64,000 nucleotides of DNA from Actinoplanes campanulatus. GTDB lineage: Bacteria; Actinomycetota; Actinomycetes; Mycobacteriales; Micromonosporaceae. A program made the translations under genes and the position numbers. The notes under the pieces were generated by a model. It ran no database searches. It worked only from the letters and a program-made list of their open reading frames with translations, and was not told the origin of the DNA. Every line of letters begins with the position of its first letter. The stretch's first letter is position 1. Positions 40,256 through 49,056 of the stretch are shown piece after piece. The DNA is taken from the NCBI RefSeq assembly GCF_014647795.1, contig NZ_BMPW01000003.1:1-64000 (forward strand), read 5' to 3'.

Positions 40256-41398
40256 TCAGCCTCCGGTCATCGACCGAGCGATCACCATCCGCTGAATCTG
40301 GTTGGTTCCCTCGACGATCTGCAGCACCTTCGCCTCCCGGAACCAGCGCTCGACCGGGTGCTCGGCGGAGTAGCCGTACCCTCCGAGGATCTGGACCGCG
40401 TCGGTGGTGACCCGCATGGCCATGTCGGTGGCGAACAGTTTCGCCTTCGCCGCCTCGATCGAGAACGGGCGGCCGGCGTCCTTGAGGCGGGCCGCGGACA
40501 GCAGCAGGGCCCGCGCCGCGGAGACCTGGGTGGCCATGTCGGCGAGCATGAAGCCGAGGCCCTGGAACGAGGCGATCGCCTTACCGAACTGCTCGCGCTC
40601 CTTCGCGTACCCGGTCGCGTAGTCGACGGCGGCCTGGGCGAGCCCGACCGCGCAGGCCGCGATGCCGAGCCGGCCGGCGTCGAGCGCCTTCATGGCGATG
40701 GCGAAGCCCTCGTTCTCGGCGCCGACCAGGCGGTCGCGCGGGACGCGGGCGCCCTCCAGCACGATCTGGGCGGGCGCGGACGAGCGCAGGCCCATCAGCC
40801 GTTCCGTCGCCTGCGGCAGCAGACCGGGGGTGGTGGCGTCGGCGAGCAGGCAGGAGATGCCGCGGGCGCCGGGGCCGCCGGTGCGGCAGAAGATGTTGTA
40901 GAAGTCGGCCCGGCCACCATGGGTGATCCAGGCTTTCGTGCCGGTCACGACATAGTCGTCGCCGTCGGCGACCGCGCGGGTGGCCAGGGCCGCGGCGTCG
41001 CTTCCGCCCTGCGGTTCGGAGAGGGCGTACGCGCCGAGCAGCTCCCCGCCGAGCATGTCCGGCAGCATCTTGCGCTGATCCGGGGTGCCGAAGGCGGCGA
41101 CCGGGAAGCATGACAGGGTGTGCACGCTGACCGCCTCGGCGATGCCCAGCCACGTGCCGGCCAGGATCTCGAGGACCTGCAGGTACACCTCGTAGGGCTG
41201 GCCGGCCCCGCCGTCGGCCTCGGGATAGGGCAGGCCGAGCAGGCCGGATCGGCCCAGGGTGCGCAGCACGTCTCGGGGGAACTCGCCGCGCGCCTCGAAG
41301 TCGTCGACCTTGCCGGCGAGCTCGCGGGTGGCGAGTTCGGCGGTCAGGTCGAGCAGGTCGTGCGCTTCAGGGGTGGGAAGCATGCGATCCACGGTCAT
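40256..41398 (-). CDS. Acyl-CoA dehydrogenase
   Basis: This FAD-dependent acyl-CoA dehydrogenase has 380 residues. Visible are 'YALSEPQGGSDAAAL' (FAD/substrate loop), 'VTGTKAWITHGGRADFYNIF', 'MGLRSSAPAQIVLEGARVP', 'QFGKAIASFQGLGFMLADM' and the C-terminal 'AVQILGGYGYSAEHPVERWFREAKVLQIVEGTNQIQRMVIAR'. The last contains the family region with Arg and the Glu-Gly-Thr motif. It fits the short/medium-chain class of fatty-acid or branched-chain breakdown. Substrate is not fixed by sequence. It stands alone between the decayed gene and the response regulator, 22 nt downstream of the latter's convergent-free end. Confidence 0.92.
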   Translation of the reverse strand: MTVDRMLPTPEAHDLLDLTAELATRELAGKVDDFEARGEFPRDVLRTLGRSGLLGLPYPEADGGAGQPYEVYLQVLEILAGTWLGIAEAVSVHTLSCFPVAAFGTPDQRKMLPDMLGGELLGAYALSEPQGGSDAAALATRAVADGDDYVVTGTKAWITHGGRADFYNIFCRTGGPGARGISCLLADATTPGLLPQATERLMGLRSSAPAQIVLEGARVPRDRLVGAENEGFAIAMKALDAGRLGIAACAVGLAQAAVDYATGYAKEREQFGKAIASFQGLGFMLADMATQVSAARALLLSAARLKDAGRPFSIEAAKAKLFATDMAMRVTTDAVQILGGYGYSAEHPVERWFREAKVLQIVEGTNQIQRMVIARSMTGG

Positions 41399-41418
41399 GG
41401 CCTCAGCTTAACGAGCGT

Positions 41419-42105
41419 TCAACCGGATGGTGTGACGAGTCCCGTCTCGTACGCCAGAACCACCGCCTGGGCACGGTCCCGCAGCTCCAGTTTCGCGAAG
41501 ATCCGGGCGACGTGGGTCTTCACCGTCGCCTCGCTGAGCGTCAGCGTCTCGGCCAGCTCGGTGTTGGACAGGCCCCGGCCCAGCAGGGTGAGCACCTCCA
41601 GCTCACGCGGGGTGAGATGGGCCAGGTCACGGTGCACCGCCGGAGGCTGCTCCCCGACCGCGAACCGCTCCACCAGCCGCCGGGTGATCGACGGGGCGAG
41701 CAGGGCGTCGCCGGTGCCGACCAGGCGCACCGCCGCCGCCAGGTGGTCGGCCGTCACGTCCTTGAGCAGGAAGCCGCTGGCTCCCGCCGCCAGGGCGGTG
41801 TAGACGTAACGGTCCAGGTCGAAGGTGGTCAGCATGAGAATGCGGCAGCGCGGGTTGCGGGCCAGGATGCGGCGGGTGGCCTCGATCCCGTCCACCCCGG
41901 GCATCCGGATGTCCATCAGGACGACATCCGGCTCGAGGCGGCGCTCGGCATCGACGGCGGCGGCGCCGTCGGCCGCCTCACCCACCACCTCGATGCCGCG
42001 GGCGGTGAGGATCATCCGGAACCCGGTCCGGATCAGCTCCTGATCGTCGACGATGAGCACACGTGGCACCCGCTCCCCGCCCGGCGTCTCCGCAACGGCA
42101 CTCAT
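41419..42105 (-). CDS. NarL/LuxR-type response regulator
   Basis: This two-component output protein of 228 residues has a receiver domain (15-130) with the phospho-Asp in 'DVVLMDIRMPGVDGIEA' and the switch 'RILMLTTFD'. A LuxR-type helix-turn-helix (165-215) follows: 'LTPRELEVLTLLGRGLSNTELAETLTLSEATVKTHVARIFAKL'. It lies 25 nt after the histidine kinase. The pair is divergent from an ABC/FtsX exporter, a combination often controlling antibiotic or lipid export. Confidence 0.93.
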   Translation of the reverse strand: MSAVAETPGGERVPRVLIVDDQELIRTGFRMILTARGIEVVGEAADGAAAVDAERRLEPDVVLMDIRMPGVDGIEATRRILARNPRCRILMLTTFDLDRYVYTALAAGASGFLLKDVTADHLAAAVRLVGTGDALLAPSITRRLVERFAVGEQPPAVHRDLAHLTPRELEVLTLLGRGLSNTELAETLTLSEATVKTHVARIFAKLELRDRAQAVVLAYETGLVTPSG

Positions 42106-42130
42106 GAGGCTCCCAAGGTCGGCGGGGTGG

Positions 42131-42946
42131 TCATGACGCGTCCAGCGGGAGGCGGGCGCGAACCCGGTAGCCGCCGCCGAGACGGCGCCGGGCGTCGAGG
42201 TCGCCGCCGTAGACGGCGACCCGCTCGCGGAGGCCGGCGAGACCACGGCCCGCGCCGTCGCCGCCGCGGCCCGGTGGTGGGCCGCCGGTCAGCACGCTCG
42301 GGCCGGTGGTGAGCACCTCGACCCGCAGGGCATGCTCCGCATAACGGATGGTGACCTCGGCCTTTCCGCCGGCGCCGTGCTTCAGGGCATTCGTCAGCGC
42401 CTCCTGGACGATCCGGTACGCCGTCACGTCGATGCCGGTCGGCAGCGGGCACGGCTCGCCCGACACCCGGACGTCGACCGGCAGGCCGGCGAACGCGATC
42501 CGGTCCACCAGCGGGGTGAGCCGGGCCAGGCTGGGCTGCGGCGCGAGATCCTCCGGCTCGGTCTCGTCGGACCCGTCCGGCGTGGGCGCCAGCAGGCCCA
42601 GCAGGTGACGCAACTCGGTCATCGTGTCGCGCCCGGCCCGCTCGACCGCGGCCAGCGCCGACGCGGCCTCCTCCGGCATGCTCGCCAGCACCTCCCGCGC
42701 CGCGCCCGCCTGCACGATCATGACGCTGACGTTGTGGCTGACGATGTCGTGCAGCTCCCGCGCGATCCGCGCCCGCTCCGCACCGACCGCCGCCAGGGCC
42801 GCCGCCTCCCGCTCGCGCTCCAGCAGCCAGCCCCTCTCCCCCAGCGCCCGCTCGTGCCGCTGCCGGGCCCGGCGCAGCGCGAACCCGAGCGCCGCGGCGG
42901 CCAGACAGGCCACCACGAGTGCCACGACCAGCATCAGCGTCCTCAC
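42131..42946 (-). CDS. Sensor histidine kinase (HisKA_3 type)
   Basis: This 271-residue kinase has a single N-terminal membrane helix (about 4-23) and no extracellular sensor domain. Then comes a dimerisation segment with 'ARIARELHDIVSHNVSVMIVQAGAA' (phospho-His in RELHD) and a C-terminal ATPase domain with 'AYRIVQEALTNALKHG' (N box) and 'GRGLAGLRERVAVYGG' (G box). It is unusually short, an intramembrane-sensing type. These often receive their signal from a neighbouring ABC transporter, and one is divergent here. GTG at 42946 is used; an ATG at 42934 is possible. Confidence 0.9.
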   Translation of the reverse strand: MRTLMLVVALVVACLAAAALGFALRRARQRHERALGERGWLLEREREAAALAAVGAERARIARELHDIVSHNVSVMIVQAGAAREVLASMPEEAASALAAVERAGRDTMTELRHLLGLLAPTPDGSDETEPEDLAPQPSLARLTPLVDRIAFAGLPVDVRVSGEPCPLPTGIDVTAYRIVQEALTNALKHGAGGKAEVTIRYAEHALRVEVLTTGPSVLTGGPPPGRGGDGAGRGLAGLRERVAVYGGDLDARRRLGGGYRVRARLPLDAS

Positions 42947-43084
42947 TCCGACACCTTGGCATGCCCGTGCGAGCGGCACATCAACCCGTGGTCGGCCCCG
43001 CCTACATCCCCGGTATGACAGACCCTGGGTGGTTGCATCCGGGAGCCGATGACGCCACTGTCGGTCGTCCGTAGCGTTCCCGGC

Positions 43085-43774
43085 ATGACGACAGAGACGG
43101 TGGTGCGGCTCGATGGAGTGCGCAAGGAGTTCGGTGAGACGGCCGCCCTGGACGGCGTCTCGCTGGAGATCCGTCGCGGCGAGGCGGTGGCCGTGATGGG
43201 CCCGTCCGGCTGCGGCAAGTCCACCCTGCTCAACATGGTCGCCGGCCTGGACCGGCCGACCGCGGGCGAGGTGACCGTGCACGGCGAGCGCCTGGACCTG
43301 ATGAACGAGACGGGGCTGGCGCTGTTCCGCCGCCACCACCTCGGCATGATCTTCCAGTTCTTCAACCTGCTCGACGACCTGTCGGCGCTGGACAACGTGG
43401 CCCTGGCCGCCCAGCTGACCGGGTCCTCGGCGGCCACCGCCCGGCGCCGCGCGCTGGAGCTCTTCGACGAGCTGGGGATCGCCGGCCGCCGCGACGTCTA
43501 CCCGGCGGCCCTGTCCGGCGGCGAGCGGCAGCGGGTGGCGGTGGCCCGCGCGCTGATGAACAGGCCGGCGCTGCTGCTCGCCGACGAGCCCACCGGCGCT
43601 CTCGACAGCCGGGCCGGCGAGCAGGTGATGGACCTGCTGATCGACCTCAACCAGATCGGTCAGACGCTGCTGATCGTCACCCACGACGAGCGGCTCGCGC
43701 ACCGCTGCGCCAGCCGGCTGGTCGAGCTGGCCGACGGCCGGATCGCCCGCGAGTCCGCCCTGGACCGGGTGTGA
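43085..43774 (+). CDS. ABC exporter ATPase (LolD/MacB-type)
   Basis: This 229-residue ATPase couples to an FtsX-like permease. Motifs: Walker A GPSGCGKS (about 40-47), Q-loop 'GMIFQFFNLLDDL', signature 'LSGGERQRVAVARAL', Walker B 'LLLADEPTGALD', H-loop 'IVTHDERL'. The sequence type is the MacB/LolD/BceA class, not an importer. The start is the ATG at 43085 behind a possible GTG-proximal leader. It overlaps the permease gene by 4 nt. Confidence 0.92.
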   Translation: MTTETVVRLDGVRKEFGETAALDGVSLEIRRGEAVAVMGPSGCGKSTLLNMVAGLDRPTAGEVTVHGERLDLMNETGLALFRRHHLGMIFQFFNLLDDLSALDNVALAAQLTGSSAATARRRALELFDELGIAGRRDVYPAALSGGERQRVAVARALMNRPALLLADEPTGALDSRAGEQVMDLLIDLNQIGQTLLIVTHDERLAHRCASRLVELADGRIARESALDRV

Positions 43775-46098
43775 GCGCCGTGTGGGCGGCCGCTAAGGCC
43801 GCGATCCGCCGCCGGCGGCTCCAGACCTTCGTGATCGGCCTGGTCGCGCTCTTCTGCACGGCCACCGTGGTGGTGTCGCTGGCCCTGCTGGACGCGATGT
43901 CGGCGCCGTTCGACCGGGCCCTGGCTCAGCAGCGGGGAGCTCACGCGGTCGCCGCGTTCGACCCGGCCAAGGTGACCGACGCGCAGCTCACGGCCGCGCG
44001 TGACGGCGTGGAGGCGGCCGCCGGCCCGTTCGGGCAGGTGATGTTCGAGGTGGGCGGCGGGTCCGGCCCGGTCATGCGGGGCCCGCTGACGCTGGTCGGG
44101 CGGCCCGGCCCCGGTGGCGACGTGGACCGCCTCGACCTCTGGCGGGGGCGGTGGGCGTCGGCGCCGGGCGAGGTCGTGCTGAACGCGCCACCCGAGGATG
44201 AGACAAGCTTCGCCAGGGGCCCGTTCAGCCGGATCCCGTCGCTCACCGCGGACGGGACGACGCTGACCGTGGTCGGCTGGGCGTTCAGCGTGGGCGGCTC
44301 GGCGGACGGCTGGGTGACGCCGGAACAGATGACGGAGCTGCGGCCGACCGGGACGCAGATGCTGTACCGGTTCGCGGGCGACGTGTCCACGAGGGAGGCG
44401 GTTCAGCAGCGGCTCACCGGGGTGACCACGGGGCTTCCCGGGGGCGCGCTGATCGCGGCCCAGCCGTACCAGGTCGTCAAGGAGGAGGCGGCCGAGGGGT
44501 CCGGTGTCTATCTGCCGTTCCTGGGCACCTTCGGCGTGCTCGGCCTGATCATCGCGGTGATCATCGTGGGGAATGTGGTGAGTGGAGCGGTCATCTCCGG
44601 GTTCCGGCACATCGGGATGCTGAAGGCGCTCGGCTTCACCCCACGCCAGGTGGTCGCCGTCTACCTGACGATGGTGACGGTGCCGGCGACGGCCGGCGCG
44701 ATCCTCGGCACCGTGCTCGGCGACCTCGGCGCGCGGCCGCTGCTGGAGGACACCTTCCGCGGGATGGGGTTCGGGCAGGACACCGGCGTGCCGGCCTGGG
44801 TGTGGGCGGCCGGGCTGGTCGGCATACCGGCGCTGGTCCTCCTGACCGCGCTGGTGCCGGCGTCACGCGCGCACCGCCTCTCCGCCGCCGAGGCGATCAG
44901 CGCGGGCAGCGCCCCACGGCGCGGTCACGGTCTGCGCGTGCAGAGAGCCCTCGGGGGAACACGTCTGCCACGCTCGGTCAGCCTCGGACTGGGGCACCTG
45001 TTCGCCCGTCCGGCCCGGACCGCGCTGACCATGGCGTCGCTGCTGCTCGGCGTGACCACGGTGACGTTCGCGACCGGGCTTTCCGACACGCTGATCCGGT
45101 TCTCGGCACTCGACGCGGCGGCCGGCGGTGACGTCAGCATCCGCCCGGAGCCGCCGGACGGGCCCACCGGGGTGACCAGCAGCCGCACCGACGACGAGGT
45201 GGAGGCGCTGCTGCGCGGCCTTCCCGGCACCGAGAGGATCGGGGTCGCGCTGGGCCGCCCGGTGTCGGCCCTCGGCCAGAGCGAGCCGATCCAGGTCAAC
45301 TTCGTCCGGGGCGACGTCGCCGCGATGGGGTATGAGGACCAGCTTCTCGAGGGCCGCTGGATGGCCGCGCCGGACGAGATGGTGGCGACCTCGGAGCTGC
45401 TCAACAAGCGGGGGCTGGAGGTCGGCGACACGATCACCATGGAGTTGCAGGGCGTCCGGACCACCGTGACCGTCGTCGGCGAGACGCTGCAGAACCTGCC
45501 CGGTCCCGGGGACGGCCTTTTCGCCCCGTGGCGGGAGTTCGAGGACGCGGAGCCGTTCGACTACTTCTACCAGGTCGATCTCACCGAGGGCACGGACCGG
45601 GAGGCCTACATGCAGGCGATCCGCTCGGCCGATCCGGGGCTGTCGCCGTGGAGCCGTGGCGGCAGCAACGAACTCCAGGTGATCGTGACCGGCTTCTCCA
45701 GTGTGCTGGCCGTGCTGCTGGCCACGGTGGCGGCGCTGGGCGTGCTGAACACGGTGGCGCTCAACGTCCTGGACCGGCGCCGTGACCTGGGCATGCTGAA
45801 GTCCATCGGGATGACCCCACGCCAGGTGATCACCATGCTGGTCACCTCGATGGCGGCGCTCGGCGTGGCCGGTGGCCTGCTCGGCATCCCGTTCGGCATG
45901 GTCGCGCACCGGCTGGTGGTGCCGCTCTCCGCGGGCGCCGCCAAGGTGACGCTGCCGGAGTCGGTGCTGCGGGTGTGGGACCCGCTGCAGCTCGCCCTCC
46001 TGGTGCTCAGCGGTGTCCTGATCGCGGTGGTGGGCGCGCTGCTGCCGGCCCGCTCGGCGGCCCGCCTCACCATCGCCCGGGTCCTGCACAACGAGTAA
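43771..46098 (+). CDS. FtsX-family ABC permease with two repeats
   Basis: This 775-residue membrane protein carries two FtsX domains. The first is around residues 235-380, with helices near 'FLGTFGVLGLIIAVIIVGNVVSG' and the loop 'HIGMLKALGFTPRQVVAVYL'. The second is near the C-terminus, with 'VLAVLLATVAALGVLNTVAL', 'LGMLKSIGMTPRQVITML' and 'LALLVLSGVLIAVVGALLPA'. Large extracellular domains lie between helices. Such permeases export or extract lipopeptides, antibiotics or lipoproteins. Its GTG overlaps the ATPase stop (GTGA). The neighbouring short histidine kinase may monitor it. Confidence 0.9.
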   Translation: MSAVWAAAKAAIRRRRLQTFVIGLVALFCTATVVVSLALLDAMSAPFDRALAQQRGAHAVAAFDPAKVTDAQLTAARDGVEAAAGPFGQVMFEVGGGSGPVMRGPLTLVGRPGPGGDVDRLDLWRGRWASAPGEVVLNAPPEDETSFARGPFSRIPSLTADGTTLTVVGWAFSVGGSADGWVTPEQMTELRPTGTQMLYRFAGDVSTREAVQQRLTGVTTGLPGGALIAAQPYQVVKEEAAEGSGVYLPFLGTFGVLGLIIAVIIVGNVVSGAVISGFRHIGMLKALGFTPRQVVAVYLTMVTVPATAGAILGTVLGDLGARPLLEDTFRGMGFGQDTGVPAWVWAAGLVGIPALVLLTALVPASRAHRLSAAEAISAGSAPRRGHGLRVQRALGGTRLPRSVSLGLGHLFARPARTALTMASLLLGVTTVTFATGLSDTLIRFSALDAAAGGDVSIRPEPPDGPTGVTSSRTDDEVEALLRGLPGTERIGVALGRPVSALGQSEPIQVNFVRGDVAAMGYEDQLLEGRWMAAPDEMVATSELLNKRGLEVGDTITMELQGVRTTVTVVGETLQNLPGPGDGLFAPWREFEDAEPFDYFYQVDLTEGTDREAYMQAIRSADPGLSPWSRGGSNELQVIVTGFSSVLAVLLATVAALGVLNTVALNVLDRRRDLGMLKSIGMTPRQVITMLVTSMAALGVAGGLLGIPFGMVAHRLVVPLSAGAAKVTLPESVLRVWDPLQLALLVLSGVLIAVVGALLPARSAARLTIARVLHNE

Positions 46099-46131
46099 GC
46101 CGCGCAACGACGTGGCTGCGCGCCAAGGCCG

Positions 46132-46212
46132 CGGACCACCAACCACGCCCGGCGGGCGCGGACCACCAACCACGCCCGGCGGGCGCGAGCCACCAACCAC
46201 GCCCGGCGGGCG
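46132..46212. repeat. 27-bp tandem repeat, three copies
   Basis: Units at 46132-46158, 46159-46185 and 46186-46212, beginning CGGACCACCAACCACGCCC and ending GGCGGGCG. The first two are identical; the third differs at two bases. It is followed by CGGCGGGCGCGGCACGGGC, a block also found in dispersed repeat copy A, so it may be a relative of that repeat family. Confidence 0.85.
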
Positions 46213-46254
46213 CGGCACGGGCCTGGGCCCCCGGTGGGCTCGCGGGGAGCGGAC

Positions 46255-46290
46255 GGAACGGGGCCGTTGCGGTTGGCAACGGCCCCTTCC
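46255..46290. terminator. Bidirectional hairpin between the ABC permease and the GGDEF gene
   Basis: GGGGCCGTTGC and its complement around a GGTTG loop, extended by GGAA/TTCC. It lies between two convergent genes (stops at 46098 and 46307) and can serve both. Confidence 0.75.
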
Positions 46291-46306
46291 GTACGATATG
46301 CGGGTT

Positions 46307-47017
46307 TTAAGCGGCGGTGGGCAGCTCGGAGGCGAGCGACTCCTGCCAGATCGCCCAGCGGGTGTCGGGGCCGAGCGACTTCGCCTTCCGCATCGCCAGG
46401 CCGGCCCGGTGCACGATCTCGTCGTGGGTGAGCTCGCCGGGTTCGGTGACCGCCACGCCGATGCTCGCCGCCAGCGTGACCAGGCGGCCGTCGACGGCGA
46501 TCGTGCCCAGGGCCGCGGCGATCCGGCCGGCCACCTCGTAGGCGTCCTCGGGCCGGGCCACGTCCGGCAGCACCACCGCGAACTCGTCGCCACCGAGGCG
46601 GACCGGCAGGTTCGGGCGCTGGGCGCAGCGGCGCAGCACCTCGGCGAACGCGACCAGCACCCGGTCGCCGGACCGGTGGCCGAGGGTGTCGTTGATCTCC
46701 TTGAAGCCGTTGATGTCGATCAGCAGGACGCCCGTCCGCCGGCCGCGGGCCCGGTCCGATGCCTGCCGGAACATGCCGCGGTTGCCGAGCCCGGTCAGGC
46801 CGTCGGTGAGCCCGCTCTCCCGCTGGGCCAGCGTCTGCCGGTACAGCACGAACCCGCTCAGCGCCGCCCCGGCGAAGGCGAGGCCACCCCACGGGAAGAG
46901 CTCGCCGTCGTTCCAGGCCCGCGCCAGCATCAAGATCTGCGCCAGCGTCCCGGCGATGAACAGCACCAGCGCACCGGCGGTGAACGATGGCGGCACCTGT
47001 CGACTCCGCGTCTGCAA
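46307..47017 (-). CDS. Membrane diguanylate cyclase (GGDEF)
   Basis: This 236-residue enzyme probably makes cyclic di-GMP. Two membrane helices (about 13-33 and 45-63) precede one GGDEF domain: 'DGLTGLGNRGMFRQ', 'VLLIDINGFKEINDTLGHRSGDRVL', and the intact active site RLGGDEFAVV. A short C-terminal helix follows. No RxxD inhibitory site is visible four residues before the GGDEF motif. The start is TTG at 47017 with GGAGGAGGGG upstream; a GTG at 46996 is possible. It is one of two c-di-GMP proteins in this stretch. Confidence 0.88.
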   Translation of the reverse strand: MQTRSRQVPPSFTAGALVLFIAGTLAQILMLARAWNDGELFPWGGLAFAGAALSGFVLYRQTLAQRESGLTDGLTGLGNRGMFRQASDRARGRRTGVLLIDINGFKEINDTLGHRSGDRVLVAFAEVLRRCAQRPNLPVRLGGDEFAVVLPDVARPEDAYEVAGRIAAALGTIAVDGRLVTLAASIGVAVTEPGELTHDEIVHRAGLAMRKAKSLGPDTRWAIWQESLASELPTAA

Positions 47018-47101
47018 AACCCCTCCTCCGTCCGGACCGGACCCCGGGGTGATCGGTCCCGCGCGAGCCGACTTGAGGAGGCGGACCCATAGGATCTGCT
47101 G

Positions 47102-48283
47102 ATGGTCGTACCCCAGACACACGATGAGGCGGTCACCGCCGCCCACCGGCTCGCCGCGGTCCTGGCGCCCGGCGCGATCCAGCGCGACCGGGACGGCGCG
47201 GAGGTGGTCCCGTACGAGGCTCTGGCCGCCCTCGACGACTCCGGGCTGCTCGGCATCACCGTCCCGGTGTCCGACGGCGGCCCGGGGCTGGGCCCGCGAA
47301 CCCTCGGCGAGGTGGCGCGGATCGTCGCGGCCGCCGACCCGGCGATCGCCCAGGTCCCGCAGAGCCACTTCCTGCTGGTGGACGTGCTCGCGGTGCACGC
47401 CGGCCCGGAGGCCCGCAAGCGCGCCTTCGGTGACGTGCTGGCCGGCCGCCGGCTCGGGAACGCGTTCGCCGAACGCGGCGGGCAGCACGCCCAGGATCTG
47501 CGCACCCGGATCACCGACGGCCTGCTGGACGGGGTGAAGTACTACACCACCGGGGCGCTGACCAGCGCGTGGATCGCGGTGAGCGCCCTCGACGAGACGG
47601 GGCGGCTGGTGCTGGCCCTGGTGCCGCGGGCCGCCGAGGGGGTGTCGGTCGACACCGACTGGGACATGCTCGGGCAGCGGGCGACGATCAGTGGGACGGC
47701 CACGTTCCGGCGGGTGCCGGTGGAGGCCGGGCTGCGTGTCGACTACGCGGGCGCGTACGAGGTCCCGCAGCAGATCGGGGCCCGGGCGCAGCTGGTGCAC
47801 GCGGCCATCGAGGTGGGCATCGCGGGCGCGGCTCTGCGGGACGCCCGGTCCTACCTGCGGGAGAAGGCGCGGCCGTCCACCGAGGCGGTCCGGTCCGGTG
47901 CGGCGGCGGCCGTCGACGACCCGCACGTGCGGCACCGTTACGGACGGCTGGCGACCCGGGTGCGAGCGGCGGAGGCCCTGCTGGACTCGGCTGCCCGTAC
48001 CCTCGAGGAAGTGGGGTTGATCCCCGCGGACGCCGAGGCCGCGGCACGTGGCTCGCTCGCCGTCGCGGCCGCGAAGGCCTTCGGCAGCGAGGTGGCGCTG
48101 GAGGCCGGGTCGGAGCTGTTCACCATGTGCGGGACGAGTTCGGCGGCCGCGAAGTACGACCTGGACCGGCACTGGCGCAACGCGCGCACGCACAGCGTCC
48201 ACGACCCGATGGACTGGAAGTACGCGCACATCGCGGCCTACGAGCTGGCGGACCGGCTGCCGCCGAATCACGGGCAGCTCTGA
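47102..48283 (+). CDS. SfnB-like acyl-CoA-dehydrogenase-family flavoprotein
   Basis: This 393-residue FAD/FMN protein is of the acyl-CoA dehydrogenase superfamily, SfnB/DszC branch. These act in sulfur acquisition from dimethyl sulfone, dibenzothiophene and similar compounds. Marks are 'LGITVPVSDGGPGLGPRTLGEVARIVAAADPAIAQVPQSHF', 'GVKYYTTGALTSAWIAVSAL', 'MLGQRATISGTATF', 'EVGIAGAALRDARSYLREKARPS' and the C-terminal 'ELFTMCGTSSAAAKYDLDRHWRNARTHSVHDPMDWKY'. The last gives the His-Arg-Asn-Ala-Arg-Thr signature. It stands alone, so a monooxygenase partner or flavin reductase is not seen nearby. Confidence 0.85.
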   Translation: MVVPQTHDEAVTAAHRLAAVLAPGAIQRDRDGAEVVPYEALAALDDSGLLGITVPVSDGGPGLGPRTLGEVARIVAAADPAIAQVPQSHFLLVDVLAVHAGPEARKRAFGDVLAGRRLGNAFAERGGQHAQDLRTRITDGLLDGVKYYTTGALTSAWIAVSALDETGRLVLALVPRAAEGVSVDTDWDMLGQRATISGTATFRRVPVEAGLRVDYAGAYEVPQQIGARAQLVHAAIEVGIAGAALRDARSYLREKARPSTEAVRSGAAAAVDDPHVRHRYGRLATRVRAAEALLDSAARTLEEVGLIPADAEAAARGSLAVAAAKAFGSEVALEAGSELFTMCGTSSAAAKYDLDRHWRNARTHSVHDPMDWKYAHIAAYELADRLPPNHGQL

Positions 48284-48307
48284 AGGCCGGCCGTCGACGG
48301 CCGGCCT
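48284..48307. terminator. Perfect palindrome between the SfnB-like and GNAT genes
   Basis: AGGCCGGCCGTCGACGGCCGGCCT is a perfect palindrome lying 1 nt after the stop of the SfnB-like gene and just before the 3' end of the convergent GNAT gene. It probably ends both transcripts. Confidence 0.75.
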
Positions 48308-48315
48308 CCGAAGCT

Positions 48316-48975
48316 CTACCCCGTGTACCTGAACGACGCGAACACCACGTCGGCGCTGTGCGTGAAGCCGAGGCGGCCGTAGAGCCGGATCGCGTTCTCG
48401 TTGTCGTGGACCGCGTGCAGGAACGGCAGCTCGCCGCGGGCCAGGATGCCGGCCGCCACGGCGAGGGTGAGCCGTGCGCCGAGGCCCTTGCCGCGGTACG
48501 CCGGGTCGGTGCAGACCGCGCTCACCTCGGTCCAGCCGGGCATCCGGAACCGCTCGCCGGCCATCGCGACGAGGCGGCCGGAGTCCCGGATGCCGAGGTA
48601 GCGGCCGAGGTCGACGGTGCGCTTGAGGAACGGGCCCGGCTCGGCGCGGGCGACCAGGTCGAGCATCTCGGGGACGTCGTTCTCGGTGAGCAGGACGGCC
48701 TCCGGATCCTCGACGCCGGACATGCTCTGGCCGATCATCTGCACTCCCGGGGTGACCTGGTCCACCTCCCACCCCGCGCGCGGGGTGATGGACGGGCCGG
48801 TGAGGAGTGCGTAGTTGGTGATCGTCGCCAGATCACGCCAGGCGGCCGGGTCGGCTGGGTCGCTCAGCGCGGCGAACGGGGCGATATCGGGCAGGTATCG
48901 GGCGGCGTTGCCCGCGGCCTCGGCGAAACACGCCTGCGGCCCGGTGAGGGCGGCCCACACGGGGTTGTTCAGCAC
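48316..48975 (-). CDS. GNAT-family acetyltransferase
   Basis: This 219-residue protein has its acetyl-CoA fold in the C-terminal half. The core motif reads 'SAVCTDPAYRGKGLGARLTLAVAAGIL' (the R/QxxGxG/A loop), followed by 'LPFLHAVHDNENAIRLYGRLGFTHSADVVF'. The N-terminal half is a family-specific extension ('NNPVWAALTGPQACFAE'). Acceptor unknown; the family includes small-molecule and protein N-acetylators. GTG start. Confidence 0.85.
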   Translation of the reverse strand: MLNNPVWAALTGPQACFAEAAGNAARYLPDIAPFAALSDPADPAAWRDLATITNYALLTGPSITPRAGWEVDQVTPGVQMIGQSMSGVEDPEAVLLTENDVPEMLDLVARAEPGPFLKRTVDLGRYLGIRDSGRLVAMAGERFRMPGWTEVSAVCTDPAYRGKGLGARLTLAVAAGILARGELPFLHAVHDNENAIRLYGRLGFTHSADVVFASFRYTG

Positions 48976-49056
48976 ACCCCCGACCCTGCCTCCTGGCGGC
49001 GGGTCGCGCCAGTAGATATCCGTCTAACCACCCGCACGCTTATCTGTCGGGTTCCG

